In this document: piece by piece, positions 23,601 to 35,668 of the stretch
How positions within the stretch are numbered: position 1 is the stretch's first letter
How the letters are laid out: each line of letters begins with the position of its first letter
Source of the DNA: Agrypnia vestita
Taxonomy: Eukaryota; Arthropoda; Insecta; Trichoptera; Phryganeidae
Direction of reading: 5' to 3'
Assembly: GCA_016648135.1 (NCBI GenBank)
Contig: JADDOH010010219.1
Coordinates: forward strand, 1 to 64,000
Length of the DNA stretch: 64,000 nucleotides
The notes under the pieces: generated by a model
The model's input: the letters and a program-made list of their open reading frames with translations, nothing else
Told to the model about the DNA's origin: nothing
The model's database searches: none
Made by a program: the position numbers and the translations under genes

Positions 23601-24627
23601 TGTTCTCAATTTCATTACATTTCGAGTGGCCATTGTGCGCCACAAAGTCCACCAGCTCAATAAATAAAGAAAGGAAATTAATATTCTTCCATTTATTATC
23701 TATAACAATTCAAGGAGTCCTTCATAAAGTAATCGACACCGAGATTTCTTAATGTCTATAGGCATTTTTAAAGGAAAACCTGTAAGGGTGAATCATAAGA
23801 AGTTTCAATGATATAGTTCAAAAATTAATATTAATGTCCTATTTAAATTGATTTTGAACACAAAATACAAACTTATATATAAAAACTAACACCAGCCACG
23901 GAAATCGTACATTGCAAAGTGTGTTAATAATTTTTTGTATTCATAGATTTAAAAAATTATACGCTTTTTTAGGTGCGGATACACAATATACATACATGAT
24001 ATTTATATAATTTAATTTAAAAAGTAAAATAAGAAATTAAAATTAAAAAATAACGTGTACAATCTTACTGGTTTGCATCGGTTGCAGCACATTAATAAAC
24101 AGATAGATTAAATAAATTTAGTGCTTCTACTTATATGTGCGCGCGTCAAACGAAGTAATTTTTTGACACACATAAATTAAATAGCACATCACTTCTCACA
24201 GCACAATCGCCAAAGTATAATAAAATACAGAACTATTTTAATTTTAAGGAAGCGTAAAATAAATTAGCAGCAAGAACTGACAACAAAGGGATATCCGCAG
24301 TAAAGCGATCCTTATTCTATGTCGGTAGAGAGACGGACGTGATTTAGATTATTATAACGACATCTATCGAGTTTCGTAGATACCGAGATTAAAAACCAGA
24401 TAATAAGTTTTTGATATTTGTACTTTCTATCAGTATGAACAAATATCGTCCGTTATAAATCAGGTAATACATGAGTATGTTTATCAAAAAATATAGGCAG
24501 AAAATATATAAAAAAAAAGAAATGCAATTCAATCATATAATATTATTGTAACAATCACTTGGAAGGGTGCTTACGAAAACGCTGCTAAAATATATAAAAT
24601 CTTATTCATAATGAAAAGGTGTATTAA
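20610..24627. other. no recognised gene
   Basis: AT-rich sequence. The 61-codon plus frame at 21297-21482 is unusually rich in R, G and S and is followed by AAGGTAAGAAG, which resembles a splice donor, but the frame's stop lies just before it and I recognise no domain. A GC-richer patch at about 23400-23530 holds nothing I can name. Confidence 0.4.
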
Positions 24628-24790
24628 TTAAAATAAATTATAGATGTCTCATAGAGACAAAGCTATGTATATGGAACTATCAATGGAATGAAGTGGGTGT
24701 TGTAGGGCTGACGACCTTTCTTTAAAGCTGGCTTAAGTGATCACTTTACTTTATTTTACTTTTTTTTTTTACTTTACTTTACTTTACATA
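24628..24790 (+). repeat. repeat D copy followed by a (TTTAC)n-like simple repeat
   Basis: It contains AATTATAGATGTCTCATAGA, AAAGCTATGTATATGGAA, AGGGCTGACGACC and GCTGGCTTAAGTGATCACTT. A run of ACTTTACTTTA.. simple repeat lies at about 24740-24790. Confidence 0.65.
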
Positions 24791-25514
24791 GTTTAAGTTT
24801 TCACCCAAGGTGGCCCACACACCCTTAAAATTATATATATAAATATATAATTTTTGTTTTGAACAACTATTCTAATGCCATCTATGGTTCTTAAATTTGT
24901 CATTTGCATGAAACAATATAGATGTCACTGCTGGTAAATAAGATTTATACATTTTTATTAGAGTATATGAAGCAATATTATTTTTTATGCACAAATAGGA
25001 TGATATTTTTAAGTAAGTTACTAATATTATATTCACTTGAAAACTTCAAGCGCAATTGTGAAAACGTGTATTAGGTGTTTACCAATTTACTATGTGTAAA
25101 AAAATCACCTCGACTTCAGAACTTCAGAAAACTGTATTGTATGCGGAAGTTCTACCCAACATAAGGTTAGTATGTTTAGCGTCTCAATATTAAAACCAAA
25201 CCTTTCCAAGGAAGACTGCTTCAGTAACATATTATTATTATTTATTTTTTCATTATAACGAAAGAATAATTTTATCTTCGCATTTTTGGAAAAGGACACC
25301 TTTTATTTTCTTAAAAAAAAATTAACAAATAGATCACGCTCCCCGAGAGAACTCATTAACTTCAATATTTTTCTTGTATTTCTTAGCGTCTGATTAAAAT
25401 TACAAAATACTTTTTATAGCTTGTCGACAATAAGGAAGATATATTTAATTTAATTTTTTTTAATCAAAAAAATCTTAATTTTTATTCTCATCTTTTTTCA
25501 TATTTTGTATATCA
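24791..25514. other. no recognised feature
   Basis: AT-rich sequence. The 64-codon minus frame at 25105-25299 has no recognisable domain. Confidence 0.5.
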
Positions 25515-25655
25515 GGAATAAATTATAGATGTCATAGAGACGAACCTATTTTTTTAATGTGAAAGTATGTAAAGAAAACTTTTTGAGAGTTCATAGGGCT
25601 TACGAACAACCGTACGGCTGGCTTAAGTGCTAACTTTACACAATGTAATATTCAC
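25515..25655 (+). repeat. repeat D copy
   Basis: AATTATAGATGTCATAGAGA, AGTATGTAAAG, AGGGCTTACGA and GGCTGGCTTAAGTGC are followed by CACAATGTAATATTCACC, in the same order as in the other copies. Confidence 0.65.
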
Positions 25656-28190
25656 CAATAATAGACTTATCATATCCATCAAATTTTCGGAAGTTGTTTA
25701 TATGTTGAACTTGCACACTTTGTTTCACATGTTAGTTGTATTTTTACTACCGCCACATGTAGTCGAAAACTTTGTCATTCCCTTAGAGTATGGTCATTCC
25801 CATAATCCAATACTGATAATCCAATACAAATATCTGAACTGTCAATACAATCTTAAACTTTCGTTGTACTATCACTGTTGCGCTTTTATTTTCTTCCATT
25901 TAAGTGCATTTTTGAAGTGGTCTTATAAATAAATTATTGAAAAATCACCTATCCAGCTTTCATATTGCTATAATATTTAATAATATTTTTGCAAATATTT
26001 TAAAAACATATTTTACAGGCGTTTTGTGCGTATTTATTTACTTCTCCTGCGACAGCTACTCAATTTCAATTATTTTACAATGTTAAAAATTCAGGAAATT
26101 TTAACTTAATTCGATGATGGAAATCATCGACGAACGTCATCGTGACACTTGACACAGCTGATGTCAATGTTTGAGTTGTCAACTTTTATGACAGATAGGC
26201 AGCAAAATTTCTGAACTGGGAAATTAAGTAGTACTTAACTATCGTATATAGGCATAAACTATGTTTTTTTTTTTGTGAGTAAAAATGAATAATACCTGTT
26301 TTATTATTGCATATTTTCGTTATTTTTTGCCGAATTTAAAATATTTTTACCATGTTCATATTAGCTTCACCTGTTTGTCTTTTTGTCCAGACGGAATCAT
26401 TTAATCGATATTTCACCCGCTTCTCAATATCTAATTGAGCTGCAATTTTATACACAGACGTATACGCAATGACAATACATGAATCTGTTATCAGATTTAC
26501 CAATTATTAATGAGTCCATCATAATTATTAAAATCAAAGTTTTATATAGTAAATAAGTTAATGAGCTCATCAAAAGATGGTGCTGGTTTCCTACTGAAGT
26601 AATTTTGTACGCTAGGTTATTTTAAGACTAAAAAGTAGAAAATTATATCACATGAAATTATATTTTTTTTAAAATACGCTTGATATTAAATGTACCAAAA
26701 CTTTTATTCGTCTGAATTTGGAATTACAATTCGAAAGCAAAATGTCGAACTTCAAACTGGCCAGTATATATTCATAGGTTAGAAAACGGCAGATTCACCA
26801 AATTATCAATATTTTAAGCGCTTATCCTTTATTTGGAGAGTGAGCCAAAAATGTATTTTTTTTTACTTTTCAGTACACTTAAATGTAAGAGTGGTTTAAA
26901 AAAAATTTTTCTTTCATGTAAGTAATATAATTTTTATGTAAAAGTAAAAATGTTCAGTTAACGACAGGCAAAACCGGTCGGTGAAATTCTCCGTATTATG
27001 TTTAAATTTATTTCTATACAACATACTATATAAAACTTTACTTTTTATTATCCATGTGTATACTGGCGAGCCAATAGTACTTCAAAACCCCATAATTTTC
27101 TCCGCAATATTGTCGACAAAAGACCTCGCCATTTTCATGGTATTTGTAAATGTCTTTAGCTCGGTTGCCATTCATATTAATTTATCTGGGAGAAAAGTAT
27201 CTTTGTATGTATTTTCATACTACTAAAATAAATATAATGGGAGCAATCATTTATTAATCATAAAAGTATTTTTTCTGTATAAAAAACAAATTTATTTATA
27301 ACACTCAAAACAGACAATGAAATAATGTTGAATATAATATCATGCGACAGATACACAAACATACACACAAAAAAAGTTGCTTAAAATGTAAGTGCACATA
27401 TTTTATTATGTATAGATTGAGATTTACCCTTAATATGGAATGATGGTTCCGAACCAGTCAGTATTACCAAAAATATATTGGTTTAAAAGAAGTTAATTTT
27501 TTTGTTTAATTCAATTAAAAATTATTACCCACAAAGAAGTAGCTATAAAATAAATAATAAATTTAATAGTAACAAATCAATGAATTACTTCTCCTTCCAA
27601 CTTACAAGTTTAGTATTTGTATAAATATTGATTGAGTTATTTTTAGCACTTCACAAAACTCAGTTTCCTCTTTTAATCAAAGGCAAAAAAAGAAATATTC
27701 TACAAAAAAACATAAATTTTATATTTAATATAATATTTTAAAAAATCGTTCAAAAATAATAAATGTTTTTGAAATTTATGTGCATATTTATGTTTAAAGT
27801 ATTTATTAAATAATTGCAAATATATTTTTTAAATTCACTATGTCAATTTTGACTACACCGCAGAGGCAATTTTAGGAATGGATGGCTATGAATTTCTGAG
27901 TAAGATGAGACTGCAAAAGGAAAAATTTAACATTTCTTGATTATAAAAAAAATCAAAAATAATATTTTACATATACCTTGGATAAAATTATTGGATTTTG
28001 TCTCCAGACGTTTAATAATTATTTGTAGGGCGTCAAAACTAGGACAATAACAATATCCAAAAAAATTATAGCAGTGATCGAGAATCACTAATTCATAATG
28101 TACTGAATAATGAATAGAGTAATCCTAGGTGACTGCATTCAAACATATTATTGATATTTTGGATATTGCCGCCCTTGATTTTATAACCAA
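25656..28190. other. no recognised gene; small hairpins
   Basis: AT-rich sequence. An 8-bp hairpin (TCGATGAT..ATCATCGA, 26111-26130) lies in a slightly GC-richer patch. An imperfect inverted repeat links about 28026-28070 with 28145-28190 (shared CAATATCC and GGGCG). The frames at 25627-25932 and 26981-27226 have no recognisable domain. Confidence 0.45.
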
Positions 28191-28194
28191 AAAT

Positions 28195-28345
28195 TGAGAT
28201 TAATTATATAAGTTTCACAGAGGTGAAGCTATTTATATGGAAAACATTTATGGAAGTCTTTATAGAATGGCAACAAGAATTATGACCTGGCTAGCCTAGG
28301 AAGTCACTTTACCCAGTATAACACTCACCGATTCCACATTATTAG
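28195..28345 (+). repeat. repeat D copy, forward member of an inverted pair
   Basis: GAAGCTATTTATATGGAAAAC, TTATGGAAGTC, TATAGAATGGC and ACACTCACCGATTCCA match the family consensus. Confidence 0.65.
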
Positions 28346-28454
28346 TTTTTTTTAAAGTTGTATATACGCTTTTTATATGTCTTATTTCAAATATCAAGAA
28401 CTATGCTGTAGTCTCCTATCATCGAAAAATTGTGATTGTCTTGACATAAAATTC

Positions 28455-28575
28455 ATAAATGTTGCCGCTGGTAATGGCGATAGGCCCAGTAGCCACTCTA
28501 CAAAGGCTTCCATACATGTTCCCATATTAATAGCTTCGTCTCTTTGAGACTTAATTAATCTTAATTAGTGATCAT
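28455..28575 (-). repeat. repeat D copy, inverted member of the pair
   Basis: In reverse complement it reads GTCTCAAAGAGACGAAGC, ATGGGAACATGTATGGAAGC and GGCCTATCGCC, i.e. the family core. It lies about 110 bp from the forward copy and faces it. Confidence 0.6.
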
Positions 28576-29680
28576 CTATCTGTGGAAAAAATATTGTTAG
28601 TTATATATAATTTAAAAATATAAATGTGAATTGACCACTGTAAATAAATTAACGTCAAAAAATATAGATAATTTTCCATAAATTTCAGTAACTGGCCTTT
28701 CTTTTATGTTAATAATGAATAAGTATATGCCAAATGCTGAATTGAATGTAAAAATTTGCCTACTGCAATAAATACAGTGTAATGTCCTTTATGACTATGT
28801 TTTGTTGACAATGTTTGTGAATACAAAGCACTGTTAATACGTGAACATTCGTGTGTACGCGCGATATATTCCATGTGATTACCATACGAAGTGCCGTTTA
28901 AAACGATGATCTTTCGAAATTAAGTATTCGTCTGAGCAACGAGAATCGCCTGGCTGGCTGCCAAAGACAAAGCATTTAGATTATTCACCTGATTCAGGTA
29001 AGATTTGTGCTAAAATAATAAAGAGGGAATGCAGGAAGGAAATTTACATTAACAAAGTCATTTTGCAAAGATTTAATACTGTTCTAACAGCAATAATTGC
29101 AAACCATTAACAACTACAAACATTTATATGAAAAATATTTTCATTATGGCGTAAAAAAAAAAACAACAAAACCACAAGAGATCACCGACATTTGTATTAG
29201 AAAAAATCAAGTAGAAAATAAGAAATACTAAAACAATAAACATTGCTCCAGAGGCTTAATGAATAAGGAACTTTATCAGTAATATCAAAACAAGGTTTTG
29301 ATGGTAAAAAAAATAAATCAATAAATCACACATAAACGTCATTGAAATCTACATTTGAAGAACAGCTTCTTCTTCATCCCATTTATTTATTCTAATCGAG
29401 TTGGAGCCATATCGCTTGTAGTTGTACAGTATTTTTTACCACTTTTTTTCTTCGCAGTGTCTCTCCAATTGCAGTTTCCCTATTTTTTGGATCGTCCCAT
29501 AAGCCTTCTTTCCACTAGAACTGATGTGAAAATCTGTTCAGGATATTTTCATATTCAAAAGGGAGGATACTTTTTAGCCAAATCAACTAAAATTATTATA
29601 TTTGTTACGGCATTGGGTTCCTTAGTTGTTCCCTTGACGTCACTATTAAAATTTTGATAACATATTAATGTAGTGTAGTG
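28576..29680. other. no recognised feature
   Basis: The 100-codon plus frame at 29355-29657 is rich in F, I and L. It may be the complement of decayed sequence and has no identifiable domain. Confidence 0.4.
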
Positions 29681-29740
29681 TTGGACTTGACGAAGAGACG
29701 GGTACGTCTTGAAACCGGTAGACCGTAAATCTGGTAGTGG
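29681..29740 (+). ncRNA. hammerhead-ribozyme-like motif, probably inactive
   Basis: TTGACGA (29687-29693) stands where the hammerhead core CUGANGA would be; the first C is T. A stem AGACG-GGTA-CGTCT (29696-29709) follows, then GAAAC (29711-29715) and a GTA triplet at about 29724. The order matches the hammerhead layout (core, stem II, GAAA, short stem III, NUH), and similar motifs sit in the Penelope-like locus at 36.8 and 38.3 kb. The lost core C makes activity unlikely, and chance resemblance is possible. Confidence 0.3.
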
Positions 29741-30318
29741 TTTTTACTAAGTTTACTAACATTCTGTTACATATTATTATATTTGGATAACATAACTATA
29801 TGATGAATTAGTAAAAGTGATATCTGAAAAATTAAGCCGAGAGGCAGAAGTGGACTAAATGCAGTCAGAATGTGATGCTGGAGAAGGTTGGAAGGTGACT
29901 TAATAAGAGATTCATAATATATACCACAGAAAATTAAAGATGCAAATGGATATATGTTTTCGTCATCATCCATAGGAATAATGAGAGGCATACGATAGAC
30001 TAATTACACACATTGTACACTCTATCCGTCAAACAATAGTAAATATGTAATTGGGTGGACAGAGAGGAATAGTTTAATGATATGCTTGAATGAAAATAAT
30101 TTGATGGTACTACATATAAAAAAAAATTATGGTTTTCACGGCGAGAGTTTTCCGAGCGGTGTGCAGTATCGCTTACTGCTTTTGACACGATATTGCGAGT
30201 CGATAGTTAACCATAACCTCAAAACCCAAAAGTCGCGTAACATTATTTATCCCCGATAAAAGATTCTGCAATGGAATCCGAAACATGTTAAAAATATCAA
30301 ATACAGGAAACATCAATA
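29741..30318. other. no recognised feature
   Basis: Short frames at 29767-29991 (minus), 30000-30188 (minus) and 30077-30259 (plus) overlap each other and show no domain. Confidence 0.45.
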
Positions 30319-31128
30319 CAGGACTTTGAATCAATTAATGTAATAAATCTCTTATATGTATCCTTGGTCCGTAGTCAGTTGGAATACAATTCCATCATTT
30401 GGTCTCCTTTTTACAGGGTTCATATAAAAAATATAGAAAGGGTACAACGTAAATTCCTAAAATTTATAAATTTTAAGCTTCATATTCCAATCGACCAAAT
30501 AAACTACAAATATTTGCAAACTAATCTTAATCTCCTAACCTTGGAAGATCGAAGAAAATTAACAGATTTAATATTCCTTTTTAAAATATTACACTCAAAT
30601 TTCGACTGTTGCGAACTTCTGAATAGTATTAATTTTAAAGTACCTAACCGTAGGACCCGCCAAAACATGCTGTTTTATTGTGACAATTTTGACACAAACT
30701 ATCGTTCAAGTTCAAGCATACCTCGGATGCACAAACTTGGCAATGAACTACCTACATATGTCGACATTTTAAATCTATCTCTCTCAAAATTTAAAAAATC
30801 ATTATATGATCATTTCTTTTCAAAATATTAAATTTTTATATAATGTCTTAAATTTTTTATATATACCTGGCTATTCAAATTTAATATTGCTATATTATCG
30901 GTGAGTAAAAATTTCTGAGATCAGTACTTTACACTTTTTTGCATATATACTTTTTTTACATATATGTCTAACCTCATTATGTTTAAACTATGTATATATA
31001 ATTTTTTACATTTATACCCTTTATTTTTCTTTTACATTTAATCGTTTGTTGTATTTTAATTATGTATAAACCTGTTGTAAAAGGCTATTAAGCCGTGTAT
31101 TTAATAAATAAATAAATAAATAAAATAT
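30319..31128 (+). pseudogene. 5'-truncated Jockey/CR1-like non-LTR retrotransposon 3' end
   Basis: An uninterrupted frame of about 170 codons runs to a TAA at 30829-30831. It enters in mid-protein with no start codon. Blocks in order are LYVSLVRSQLEYNSIIWSPF, then IKNIERVQRKFLKFINF, LNLLTLEDRRKLTDLIFLF and FKVPNRRTRQNMLFY, matching the region downstream of the RT palm ('LVrs.LEY.s.iWsP', 'iE.VQrkFl', 'L.tLe.RR', 'vP.R..R'). The 3' untranslated part holds a GGCT-ATTA-AGCC hairpin (31083-31094) and ends in an (AATA)n tail at about 31100-31128, typical of target-primed insertions. The lack of stops suggests a younger insertion than the other remnants here. Confidence 0.85.
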
Positions 31129-32139
31129 ACACGACCGAAAAATCCAGAAACTTCTTATCAAAAATCCACAGGCAACTTCTGGATTGTGTTTAGGATAAAC
31201 ATTTCTGTGACAATACACAGTTGAATGGTTATGATGAAGTGGATATTTTCGATTATTTTGACAAACTAGCTCATAAAATTGATCCCAATAATTTGGTACA
31301 TTAATTACAAAGTCTTAAACACAGTAATTAGCGTAAGTGCCAATACCCAATGTTATCAGGAGTACAGCATCGGCAAGCAGTACTTGTTTATATATGGCTA
31401 AACGATCGGGGAAGCCCAGGCTAAATACTTAATGGGCCGAAGGATAATTACGGCATCTGTTGAAAATGGCCTCCCGACGGCGGAGCCCAGTAATACAAAT
31501 CGCTCCCAAAATAGGACCGCAGCCGAACAATTACTCCGTGCGGACAATGAAAAGCATCTACTGCTCTTCTTTTATCATGTGCTCCCAGTACTATTCAGGC
31601 GAGATATTGAAAAGTTTATAAAAATCCTTGCATAAGACGAAAACCCACATTGGTCGGAAACCCAATCGAGATTGAATATTTTTGAAATGTTTTTATGAAT
31701 AAAAATATTTGAAGGCACTTTAGTAAAAGTTTAAAAAATAATGCAAGAAGCAACTTACAAACCAAATTATTTGTTTTATGCAATAGCATTAGTTTATTTA
31801 TTTGGGTGTCTTCTTTATGTGAAATACGGTAGTAAAATTGATTTTTTTTCCAAATCATAACTGTATGCATACAAATACGCATATTTTTTTACAGACAATT
31901 TTCAATAATTATATTTTCATGCATTTCAACAAAAATGAGTTTAAAATGTAATGTAGGGTACTTGGAAATGAAGTTATATTTTGAGTAAAACATGACTTTC
32001 CGTTCAAAATTTCAATTTTTCTTTTATATTAAAAATAATTTTTGTGTGGTTGTTAAATTTTTTTCTTCCATTTCTTTTTATTATGAACTGAATAGCGTTT
32101 TATTTAATTTATTTCAGTGAGAATACATTCGGGTTTAAA
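31129..32139. other. no recognised feature
   Basis: A GC-richer stretch at 31370-31600 has a 67-codon plus frame (31432-31635) with no identifiable domain. Confidence 0.4.
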
Positions 32140-32255
32140 GACGACATAATCAGCAGTATTCCAAAAATAGCTATATTGGGATCTTAAGATTTAATAGCAA
32201 TATTATAACAAACCCAACACGAGCTTAAAAATAAATAATAAACGAGACGTCAGTG
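32140..32255 (+). repeat. repeat R32, forward copy (partner at 36200-36300, inverted)
   Basis: ATATTGGGATCTTAAGATTT followed by AATAATAAACGAGACGT is shared, in reverse complement, with 36200-36300. The preceding ATAATCA..G..ATATTC-like stretch also aligns. The two copies lie about 4 kb apart in opposite orientation. Confidence 0.6.
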
Positions 32256-33001
32256 GTCATCTCACTGCAATTTTGTATATTTTCATATATTTCTTTCAAA
32301 GTAAATACCTTAATTAGCGGTGTCCAATGTCTGCAATGCCTTTAAAAAAGGGATTGATTTCTCCGGTGCTTCCAGGCGGTCTGATCTGATAGAGTTTCAA
32401 ATGTATTACCGAAGTACTTATCAGAAACAATTCTCATATTTTGACTAAAATTACACGAAATAAATATTAATGCTGTATTTAAAGCTTATAGAAAAAATAT
32501 TATTTCGTATGCACTTATTGCGCCAGAGTCCGCCATGTAAAAATGACAAAAGTAACACATAAACAAATAATTTGTGAGATATGCAGGTCTGTAAATGTGT
32601 TAGTATAAATCGCATCGTTGATTGGTTGAAGTCATGTCGTGACGGAAAAGCAATAAATCTTTTGGTACGTTTTCAACTCTCGAGGTGGTTGGTGAACATT
32701 GGTGACCATTGAGTGGGGTAATATCTGCAGTCATGTGTGCAAAATAGAACACCAATATTGGGAACGGCATATTGCATTTGACGATTTCACCAATGAAAGT
32801 AATTTAATTTTTAATGTGTCTGATGACGAAAGTGATGGAATATCTGATTGTGACGCGCACTTATAATTTTTTTAATTCGTTTAAATATTCGTTTTATTTT
32901 TTTCCATTTTTCCTAGTTAATATTTTTTCCATTTTCAATACATTTTTTTTCATAAAACTATAGTATTTTGACTTTTATACATAGTATTTTGATTTTTATA
33001 T
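32256..33001. other. no recognised gene
   Basis: Around 32765-32865 a plus-strand translation reads FDDFTNESNLIFNVSDDESD, an acidic stretch like some transposase N-termini, but nothing further supports it. Confidence 0.35.
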
Positions 33002-33530
33002 AGGTATAGGAAAACCTAAAAATAAAACGTATTTTGGGCAAAGACAATTTAATTTCACTGCCCCGCTTGTTTTTAACAAGTTACCTAATGAAAATAAAGA
33101 AATAACTCTACACAAACCTTTTAAACATCGTATTAATCAGTTTATAAAAATATCAGGTAGAAGTTATGCTGAAGAAGTGATCCACCCTCGACCTCGGAAT
33201 TGGCAAAAACTGATTTATTTAATTTAAAGTTTACTCTAATATAATATTTAGTTTTGTAACTACTTAAATTCTTATCTTAATTTTGTATGCATATTTTCTT
33301 TTCTTTTTCTTTTCTTTTAGATTGAGGTATTCTTATGATTTACTTTATTATTATTGATCTACTTTCATTCTTACATTTAAACTTTCTTTAATTGTCATTT
33401 GTTAATATTGCATAAATATCATATGAGAATAACTGCCACAGAACAGGTTTTTACCTGGTGTGGCAGTTATTAGTAACTTGTATTAACAAATGTAAATAAA
33501 CAATTAAAAAAAAATAATAATAAAAAAAGT
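33002..33530 (+). pseudogene. non-LTR retrotransposon extreme C-terminus and 3' untranslated region
   Basis: The frame at 33002-33229 contains YFGQRQFNFTAPLVFNKLPN and then FKHRINQFIK, matching the 'yG.rsf.~aP.lwN.LP..ir...s...FK..lk..l' end found in CR1/Jockey-like ORF2 proteins. A stop follows at 33227-33229. The 3' part holds a strong hairpin with 12-bp arms, ATAACTGCCACA at 33429-33440 and its complement at 33459-33470. The region ends in AATAATAATAAA-rich sequence near 33530. The upstream RT is absent, so this is a short 5'-truncated insertion. Confidence 0.65.
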
Positions 33531-34966
33531 ATTTTCATTTTTATATTATTTATGCAATAAAATATAAAGATCAAATTATTTTGTTTATGTAGTCCTTAAC
33601 CCTGAATCTAAATTTTTGAACATGATTTTAAAAATATAGAGATATTTGGTAATGTTAAAAATAAAATCAAATATTTTTGCATTTTTACTTCATGGTTACT
33701 CTATGAGCTTTGGTATCTCTAACTGGCGGATACTATACCCAGCTAATCCACGCCATGTGCCAATCTGCCTTCTATAGCGAAGATGCTTTTTTATTAGGTT
33801 AATATAAACAACAACCGGTCTGCTAAGCCGTCGCCTGCTATGTAAAAATGTAAACAAAGGGAGTCATATTAGATGACGCCTTGCACCAGTCTCGATCCGG
33901 TCCAGGTACCGCGCGGTTGTTGTATACCCCTAGAAGCCTAATTATATTTTTCTAGCTACAAAGCCCAACCATACGTCGAAACAACGTGCATGAATAAAAA
34001 TAAGTGTAATTCAGAATATTTTACTACATCTCGTACTTTTTTATCAGATTTATTTAAATTAGACTAAATTATAAAAAAGGAAAATTAAGAAAATTATTCT
34101 TTTTATTTAAACCTCAAACTGTTAACTATAAGTAAACACACAAAATGTGGAACAAAAAAGAGATACCTTCATCTTTATCTTAGAAAAAATAACAGAAATC
34201 AACTTTTTTTTTTGTTTAATTCTGTTATTACGATAAACTTATTAACTTTTAACAAATATAAAACAGTCTTACAGTATTATTCAGACTTTATATTGTTTTT
34301 TGCATTTGTAGCTCTATGTTTTGATCATTCGCTTTTTTATAGGAACAATACCTACAGCAGTAACGTTTCTTTGGTTCTTATAACTAGTGATCTCTGTAGA
34401 CGTAATTTGACTCTGGCATCAACTTTTTCTCAATTTTTTTATAAAAGTTTTACGACTCAGTGATTTTTCTTGATTAGTTAGTTTTTTTATGGAGGTAAAT
34501 CATATAATAATTTACAAAAGCTATGTGGGGTATCCCATAAAACACCGCCATGAGCTACCCGTTTATCTTTCTATTAGTAGACATGGAGGAGACGTTTGAT
34601 CGAATGTATCAACACTGCCTTTCGTTTGGTGGTAAAATAAGACCATATTTGGCTTTTCATTTCGTCTTCAACATCACTTCTGACTTCATCTTGTGCCACG
34701 TAATCTACCTTTTTTGTATGTATCCTCGGGAGAATAAACCTCATCTTTATGTAAAATGGATGCTATATCTTCCACATTAAGCTGTCGAGAGGACGCTATC
34801 TGGTTCTTGCAACTTAACTAAACAAAAATAATGTTTCGTTTTAGAAATAAAACAAAATATAAAGTTCAATCATATAAAAACAGTATCTCAACAAATCTCA
34901 CAGTAAAATCGTTCAACGAATGCAAAAGTTGCACAAGGCCAAACATATGTCAAATCGACGTACAAC
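33531..34966. other. no recognised gene
   Basis: A GC-richer patch at about 33720-33960 and AT-rich flanks. Frames at 34212-34463 and 34550-34780 (plus) have no recognisable domain. Confidence 0.45.
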
Positions 34967-35660
34967 TAGGGAATGCAAATCAGTTCTGTTTTAAAATCCG
35001 GATTTTTAAGAACGGATTTTGTTCCAATCCGGATTTTACGTATTTTATGGATTAAAATAAAAGCACATGAAATCAATTGATTTTTTTTGTTATTTGGAAT
35101 TATTCAAACTATTATAATTAAATACCAAAATTATGGTGTTATTCTTATTAAAATATCAGTCTGTGACTCACGTGCTGAGTAATGTTAATAAAATAATCAA
35201 CTGGTACAAATTAAAAGAAACTCTGTAGAACAAAAATAAAGACAAGTAGACTCCTTGTCAAATTATTAAACATAAACAAAAGTAAAAAAAACAATTAAAC
35301 TTCACTTAAATCAACATAAAAACAACGTAAAAAAACTATGATATTTTTTGAAAATAAATTGTTATATCAAAAATAATAAGGCATCTAAAGTGCTGTCGTT
35401 TAACCTGCTGCGAATTCAGTTGCACATAATCCTGCTGCGGAAAAAGCACGCTCTGATTCAACGCTTGTAACCTCCAGAGCTGATAGACTCGACACTCACG
35501 AGACGCGAACAGCAAACTCAGTCGTTTCCATTTTTTTGTTAAAATATCTTATTACTCAAATAATCCGGATTCGATTTTTAAATACGGATTTGGAGGTCTA
35601 GTAAAAATGTGCGGTTATCCAGATTTTTTAGATAACGAGTAGTCCGGATTGCATTCTCTA
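34967..35660 (-). mobile_element. decayed hAT-family transposon with 8-bp target duplication
   Basis: The left end TAGGGAATGCAAATC (34967 on) and the reverse complement of the right end TAGAGAATGCAATCC (35660 inward) form short terminal inverted repeats. They are flanked by 8-bp CGTACAAC (34959-34966) and CGTATAAC (35661-35668), a duplication with one mismatch, as hAT elements make. ATCCGGATT and close variants recur inside both ends (about 34997, 35032, 35565 and 35642), like subterminal transposase-binding repeats. The interior retains a piece of hAT transposase on the minus strand. Confidence 0.8.
35395..35500 (-). pseudogene. hAT transposase C-terminal dimerisation fragment
   Basis: One minus-strand frame reads LSALEVTSVESERAFSAAGL and then CATEFAAG before a stop. 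This matches the hAT C-terminal block 'vpaTSa.SERvFSaag.i.t..R..L' in which SER.FS is the best conserved part. The rest of the domain and the catalytic region are not recognisable. It lies inside an element with hAT-type ends and an 8-bp target duplication, so the identification does not rest on the peptide alone. Confidence 0.75.
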
Positions 35661-35668
35661 CGTATAAC

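Noticed and set aside
32765..32865. Acidic peptide as a second piggyBac N-terminus
   Set aside because: No TTAA-bounded terminal repeats and no further transposase sequence nearby.
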